The position numbers and the translations under genes are program-made. A stretch of 64,000 bases of DNA from Azospirillum oleiclasticum (GTDB lineage: Bacteria; Pseudomonadota; Alphaproteobacteria; Azospirillales; Azospirillaceae): contig NZ_JABFFR010000005.1 of NCBI RefSeq assembly GCF_013423485.1, forward strand, positions 186,001 to 250,000. Reading direction: 5' to 3'. Numbering within the stretch: position 1 is the stretch's first letter; each line of letters begins with the position of its first letter. The notes under the pieces were generated by a model, which saw nothing but the letters and a program-made list of their open reading frames with translations, searched no databases and was not told the origin of the DNA. Positions 60,722 to 64,000 of this stretch are shown here, one piece after another.

Positions 60722-61507
60722 ATGTCCTTCGATTTCGCGCTCGCGTGGGAGAATCTGCCGGCCTTGCTGGCCGGGGCGGTGACCACGCTGTCCCTCACCT
60801 TTCCGGTGATGGCGCTGGCGGCGCTGATCTCCCTGCCCATGGTCCTGGCCCGGCTGTCGAAGAACCGCCTGCTGTCCGGTTTCGTGGTCCTCTATGTGGC
60901 GCTGTTCCGCGGGGCGCCGTCGCTGATCCTGCTGTACCTGATCTACAACGGCATGGCGCAGATGGACGCGGTGCGCGACGGGCCCTTCTGGTTCCTGTTC
61001 TCCAGCGCCTATTTCTGCGCGGTGGTGGGCTTCACGCTGAACCACTCCAGCTACGTCATCGAGATCCTGGCCGGTGGCCTGCGCGCCGTGCCGGCGGGTC
61101 TGGTGGAGGCGGCGCAGGCGCTGTCGCTGACGCCGCGGCAGGTCTTCCTGCGGGTCAAGCTGCCGCTCGCCATCCGCTACGGGCTGAAGGCCTACCAGAA
61201 CGAGGTGCTGATCTTCATGAAGAGCACTTCGGCGGTCAGCGCCATCACACTGGTCGACCTGATGGCGGTCGCCAACGAGGTCTTCTACTTCACCTACGAC
61301 CCCTTCACGCCGCTGCTGTCGGCGGCGGCGATCTATTGGGCTATGACCAACATCCTGCGGCTGGGCTTCGAGATGATCGACCGCCGCCTCAACCACTACC
61401 TGCACATCGCCGGGCTGTCCGACCGGGCAGGCGCGTCGGCCGCGGCGGCGGAGATCCCCGTCCGCCAGAACGGCCTGACCCGCATGTTCGCCCGCCTGCG
61501 CGTGTGA
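60722..61507 (+). CDS. Polar amino-acid ABC transporter permease (second system)
   Basis: Partner permease of 261 aa with LYVALFRGAPSLILLYLIYNG near residue 55 and the coupling motif GLRAVPAGLVEAAQALSLT. A C-terminal polar tail of about 30 residues (after RRLNHYLHIAGL) extends beyond the usual end. It is followed by the ATPase 29 bp downstream. Confidence 0.9.
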   Translation: MSFDFALAWENLPALLAGAVTTLSLTFPVMALAALISLPMVLARLSKNRLLSGFVVLYVALFRGAPSLILLYLIYNGMAQMDAVRDGPFWFLFSSAYFCAVVGFTLNHSSYVIEILAGGLRAVPAGLVEAAQALSLTPRQVFLRVKLPLAIRYGLKAYQNEVLIFMKSTSAVSAITLVDLMAVANEVFYFTYDPFTPLLSAAAIYWAMTNILRLGFEMIDRRLNHYLHIAGLSDRAGASAAAAEIPVRQNGLTRMFARLRV

Positions 61508-61536
61508 CGACGAGGAACATCCCCGAGGAATTGCCC

Positions 61537-62286
61537 ATGTCCGACCTGTCCGCCACCGTCGCCGTCAAGACCACCGCCGTGCGCAAGCGCTACGGCACCT
61601 TCGAGGCGCTGAAGGGCATCGACCTGGAGGTGCACAGCCGCGAGAAGATCGTGATCTGCGGCCCGTCCGGCTCCGGCAAATCCACCTTCATCCGCTGCAT
61701 CAACGGGCTGGAGCGGCACGACGGCGGCACCATCACCGTCAACGGCATCACCCTGACCGACTCCCCCGGCAGCGTGCTGGACGTGCGGCGTGAGGTCGGC
61801 ATGGTGTTCCAGCAGTTCAACCTGTTCCCGCACATGACCATCCTGGAGAACTGCATGATGGCCCCGCGCCTGGCGCTCGGCCTGAACCAGGAGCAGGCGC
61901 GCGAGCGGGCCATGAAGTATCTGACCCGCGTGCACATCGCCGATCAGGCGAAGAAGTACCCGAGCCAGCTTTCGGGCGGCCAGCAGCAGCGCGTCGCCAT
62001 CGCCCGCGCGCTGTGCATGGAGCCGCGCATCATGCTGTTCGACGAGCCCACCTCGGCCCTGGATCCCGAGATGATCAAGGAGGTGCTGCAGGTGATGGAG
62101 GAGCTGGCGGCCGACGGCATGACCATGATCTGCGTGACCCACGAGATGGGCTTCGCCCGCACCATCGCCGACCGCTGCGTCTTCATGGACCGCGGCGAGG
62201 TGGTGGAGGTCGCCGATGCGGATCGCTTCTTCACCCAGCCCGACAGCGGGCGGCTCCAGGCGTTCCTCAAGCAGATCCTGCATTGA
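61537..62286 (+). CDS. Polar amino-acid ABC transporter ATP-binding protein (second system)
   Basis: ATPase of 249 aa: Walker A GPSGSGKST, Q-loop FQQFNLFPHMT, signature LSGGQQQR, Walker B IMLFDEPTSALDP, switch VTHEMGFA. It completes the operon that begins at 56696. It is very similar in plan to the 31490-32224 ATPase but keeps the canonical FDEP Walker B. Confidence 0.93.
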   Translation: MSDLSATVAVKTTAVRKRYGTFEALKGIDLEVHSREKIVICGPSGSGKSTFIRCINGLERHDGGTITVNGITLTDSPGSVLDVRREVGMVFQQFNLFPHMTILENCMMAPRLALGLNQEQARERAMKYLTRVHIADQAKKYPSQLSGGQQQRVAIARALCMEPRIMLFDEPTSALDPEMIKEVLQVMEELAADGMTMICVTHEMGFARTIADRCVFMDRGEVVEVADADRFFTQPDSGRLQAFLKQILH

Positions 62287-62367
62287 CGGGGCTGTCCATC
62301 GCGGAACACCATCGCGCGGCGGGGCGTTGAACCGGCGCTGTCGACCGTTGGATGGTGGAGGTGCGGC

Positions 62368-62742
62368 ATGGACCGTGTCACCGGTGGGTGCCGGTGCGGC
62401 AACGTGCGTTTCGTGGCGTCGGGGCGCCCGGACCGCGTCGGCGTCTGCCATTGTATGGACTGCCGCAAGCACCACGGCGCGCTGTTCTACGCCGCCGCCA
62501 TCTTCCCGCAGGACGCCGTGACCATCGAGGGCGCGACCGCCGATTACGCCGGGCGCCATTTCTGCCCCCGCTGCGGCTCCCCCGTCTTCGCCCGCTTCGC
62601 CGACGAGATCGAGCTGCATCTGGGCGCGATGGACGAGCCCGACCGCTTCACCCCGACCTACGAATGCTGGACCATCCGGCGCGAATCCTGGCTGCCGGCG
62701 TTTCCGGGCACGACGCGGTACGAGCGGGACCGGGAGGGGTAG
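62368..62742 (+). CDS. GFA-family (glutathione-dependent formaldehyde-activating-like) protein
   Basis: A 124-residue zinc protein of the GFA/CENP-V fold. Cysteine ligands appear as GCRCGNVRF, CHCMDCRK and CPRCGSP, the normal set. GGTGGAGG precedes the ATG. Real activity of most family members is unknown; formaldehyde-glutathione chemistry is only established for Gfa. It stands between the ABC operon and parDE. Confidence 0.88.
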   Translation: MDRVTGGCRCGNVRFVASGRPDRVGVCHCMDCRKHHGALFYAAAIFPQDAVTIEGATADYAGRHFCPRCGSPVFARFADEIELHLGAMDEPDRFTPTYECWTIRRESWLPAFPGTTRYERDREG

Positions 62743-62786
62743 GGCTGGTCCGAGCCAACCAGTAGAATGGACAGCGGGTGGCTGGT

Positions 62787-62801
62787 TATGACACTGTCAT
62801 A
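62787..62801. promoter_or_regulatory. Perfect palindromic operator of parDE
   Basis: TATGACA (62787-62793) and TGTCATA (62795-62801) form a perfect 7-1-7 palindrome, 23 bp before the antitoxin ATG. This is the expected place for autoregulation by a ribbon-helix-helix antitoxin. Confidence 0.65.
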
Positions 62802-62824
62802 CAGAAACCGTCGCGAGGATGGCC

Positions 62825-63094
62825 ATGAGAACCAGCAAGCCGATCACGGTCACATTGGGTCCGCAACAGGCGAGTCTCAATGCCCGGCTCGAATCCGGGG
62901 CCTACGGTTCGGCGAGCGAGGTCCTGCGGGAGGCGTTGCGGGCGCTCGACCGGGAGGATGCGGCTTTGGACGAGGTGCTGCGCCGGAAGGTGCAGGCCGC
63001 ACTCGCCGATCCGCGACCGAGCATCCCGGCGGACGAGGTGTTCGCCAGCCTTGAACAGGTCGCGCAGGAGTGGGAGAAGGGCGGGGGGAGATGA
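62825..63094 (+). CDS. parD: ParD-family type II antitoxin
   Basis: An 89-residue antitoxin with an N-terminal ribbon-helix-helix DNA-binding part (SKPITVTLGPQQASLNARL, then YGSASEVLREALRALDRED) and an acidic, helical C-terminus that would wrap the toxin. The ATG at 62825 is preferred over 62819 because CGAGG is 7 bp upstream. It overlaps parE by four bases (ATGA). Expected to repress its own promoter through the palindrome upstream. Confidence 0.88.
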   Translation: MRTSKPITVTLGPQQASLNARLESGAYGSASEVLREALRALDREDAALDEVLRRKVQAALADPRPSIPADEVFASLEQVAQEWEKGGGR

Positions 63095-63396
63095 CACGCC
63101 GGATTGTCTTCCGGCCGAGCGCCCAATCCGATCTGCTCGCGCTTTTCCAGTACATCGCCCGCGACTCCGGGGTGGCGCGCGCACGCGCCTACGTGGCCCG
63201 GATCAACGCCGCCTGTCAGTCCCTTGCCTTATTTCCGGAGCGGGGCACACGCCGCGACGACCTGTCGCCCGGCATGAGGACGATCGGGTTCGAGCGGCGG
63301 GTGACGATCGCGTTCCGGGTCATCGGGGATGCAGTGGAAATCCTCGCCGTCGCCTATGGCGGGCGCGCCTTCGAGGACGAGGTGCGGGACCAGTGA
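63091..63396 (+). CDS. parE: ParE/RelE-family toxin
   Basis: A 101-residue toxin of the RelE/ParE superfamily: RRIVFRPSAQSDLLALFQYIA at the start, ALFPERGTRRDDL in the middle, and the C-terminal strands TIAFRVIGDAVEILAVAYGGR. ParE toxins usually target DNA gyrase, while RelE relatives cleave mRNA; the ParD partner favours ParE. Coupled to parD by a four-base overlap. On a RepA replicon it could serve as a stability (addiction) module. Confidence 0.88.
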   Translation: MTRRIVFRPSAQSDLLALFQYIARDSGVARARAYVARINAACQSLALFPERGTRRDDLSPGMRTIGFERRVTIAFRVIGDAVEILAVAYGGRAFEDEVRDQ

Positions 63397-63425
63397 CCCC
63401 CTCCCGCGTCCTGCGGGAGAGGGTC
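63395..63425. terminator. Stem-loop terminator between parE and serA
   Basis: GACCCCCTCCCGC (63395-63407) pairs with GCGGGAGAGGGTC (63413-63425), 12 of 13 positions, around a 5-base loop. It lies between convergent genes and overlaps the parE stop. Confidence 0.55.
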
Positions 63426-63438
63426 ACGGCGGTCACGT

Positions 63439-64000
63439 TCAGAAGCGCAGCAGCTCCACCCGCACCACGCTCGGCAGGGCCGAGATGCGTTCCAGCAGGG
63501 GGCCGTCCACCGGCTGGTCGACGGACACCAGGCACACGGCATCCACGCCGGGGGCGACGCGGCCGAGGTGGAAGGAGGCGATGTTGACGCCGGCGTCGCC
63601 CAGCGCCACGCCCAGCCGGCCAATGAAGCCCGGCTTGTCCTCGTTGCGGATGTACAGCATGGTCGGCGTCAGCTCGGCTTCCACCGGCACCTCGTCGATG
63701 GCGACGAGGCGCGGCTTGTCGCCGCCGAACAGCGAGCCGGCGATGGTGCGGCTGCGCGATTCGGTCTGCACCGTCACCTTGATCAGCGTGTGGTAGTCGG
63801 CCGCCTCGCCGCGCTTCACCTCGCTGACCTTGATGTCGCGCTCGCGCGCGATGGTCGGCGCGTTGACCATGTTGACCGATTCCATCAGCGGGGTCAGCAG
63901 GCCCTTGAGCAGCACGGCGGTCAGCGGCCGGGTGTTGAGGTCGGCCACGTCGCCCTCGTACTCCACCGTCACCGCGCGGATGGACGAGCGCACCACCTGC
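63439..64000 (-). CDS. serA: D-3-phosphoglycerate dehydrogenase, C-terminal part
   Basis: Only the C-terminal 187 or so residues are in the window; the gene runs off the right edge. Visible are the end of the substrate-binding allosteric (ASB) domain (LNTRPLTAVLLKGLLTPLM, then VNMVNAPTIARERDI, typical of long-form SerA) and the C-terminal ACT domain (PTMLYIRNEDKPGFIGRLG to the end). SerA performs the first step of serine synthesis in the cytoplasm. The catalytic domains cannot be checked here. A core biosynthetic gene on this replicon supports a chromid. Confidence 0.88.
   Translation of the reverse strand, partial: QVVRSSIRAVTVEYEGDVADLNTRPLTAVLLKGLLTPLMESVNMVNAPTIARERDIKVSEVKRGEAADYHTLIKVTVQTESRSRTIAGSLFGGDKPRLVAIDEVPVEAELTPTMLYIRNEDKPGFIGRLGVALGDAGVNIASFHLGRVAPGVDAVCLVSVDQPVDGPLLERISALPSVVRVELLRF

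Overview
The window is uniformly GC-rich, densely packed DNA of an alphaproteobacterium. Gene content (RepA-type plasmid replication protein, many ABC uptake systems, a complete 4-hydroxybenzoate to 3-oxoadipate route, FecI/FecR iron signalling) fits an Azospirillum-like member of the Rhodospirillales. That placement is inference; no marker gene was searched. The most important feature is a replication origin: a repA gene (5521-6447) flanked by twelve copies of a 16-bp iteron-like motif. The window is therefore probably part of a large plasmid or chromid rather than the main chromosome. Core-type genes (folE, serA) on the same molecule favour a chromid.

Layout. 0.2-5.4 kb: an ECF sigma factor, then mntR divergent from a four-gene Mn/Zn/Fe-type ABC importer whose first permease carries a DtxR-like C-terminal domain. 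5.4-7.2 kb: repA, the iterons and a small Rdx-family gene. 7.2-18 kb: aromatic catabolism, with a BKACE-type enzyme plus pcaB, an IclR regulator (PcaR-like), a livKHMGF-type importer, and pobR/pobA. 18-30 kb: folE, a DUF1116 protein, a MarR regulator, and a minus-strand operon livHMGF-coxLMS-coxG (molybdenum hydroxylase plus a transporter with no binding protein). This operon is divergent from a metallohydrolase, and both start from well-formed sigma-54 promoters. 30.4-31.4 kb: a short AT-rich island with a CoiA-like gene. 31.5-34.4 kb: a polar amino-acid type ABC operon. 34.5-40 kb: a Lin0512 protein, an extensin-like protein, and a TonB siderophore receptor with FecR and FecI. 40-46.5 kb: a LysR regulator, an isochorismatase-like hydrolase and a quinone oxidoreductase, then pcaQ divergent from pcaDCHG. 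46.5-51.3 kb: an acyltransferase and a hybrid histidine kinase. 51.4-62.3 kb: two modules that each pair a class II aldolase with a TauD-type dioxygenase. One has a PhyH dioxygenase, a MATE pump and a 2-hydroxyacid dehydrogenase nearby; the other has an arylmalonate-decarboxylase-like protein and an amino-acid type ABC importer. 62.4-64 kb: a GFA-family protein, a parDE toxin-antitoxin pair with a perfect palindromic operator, and the truncated end of serA.

How the genes work together. PobA makes protocatechuate; PcaHG, PcaB, PcaC and PcaD take it to 3-oxoadipate. No pcaIJ or pcaF is in the window, but a BKACE-family gene overlaps pcaB and could provide an alternative last step. Regulatory DNA is visible at several places: palindromes next to mntR, pcaQ, fecI, the TonB receptor and parD; PcaR-like sites around the IclR gene; and paired sigma-54 promoters at 28.5-28.75 kb. 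Coding calls rest on family recognition by eye; no database search was run.
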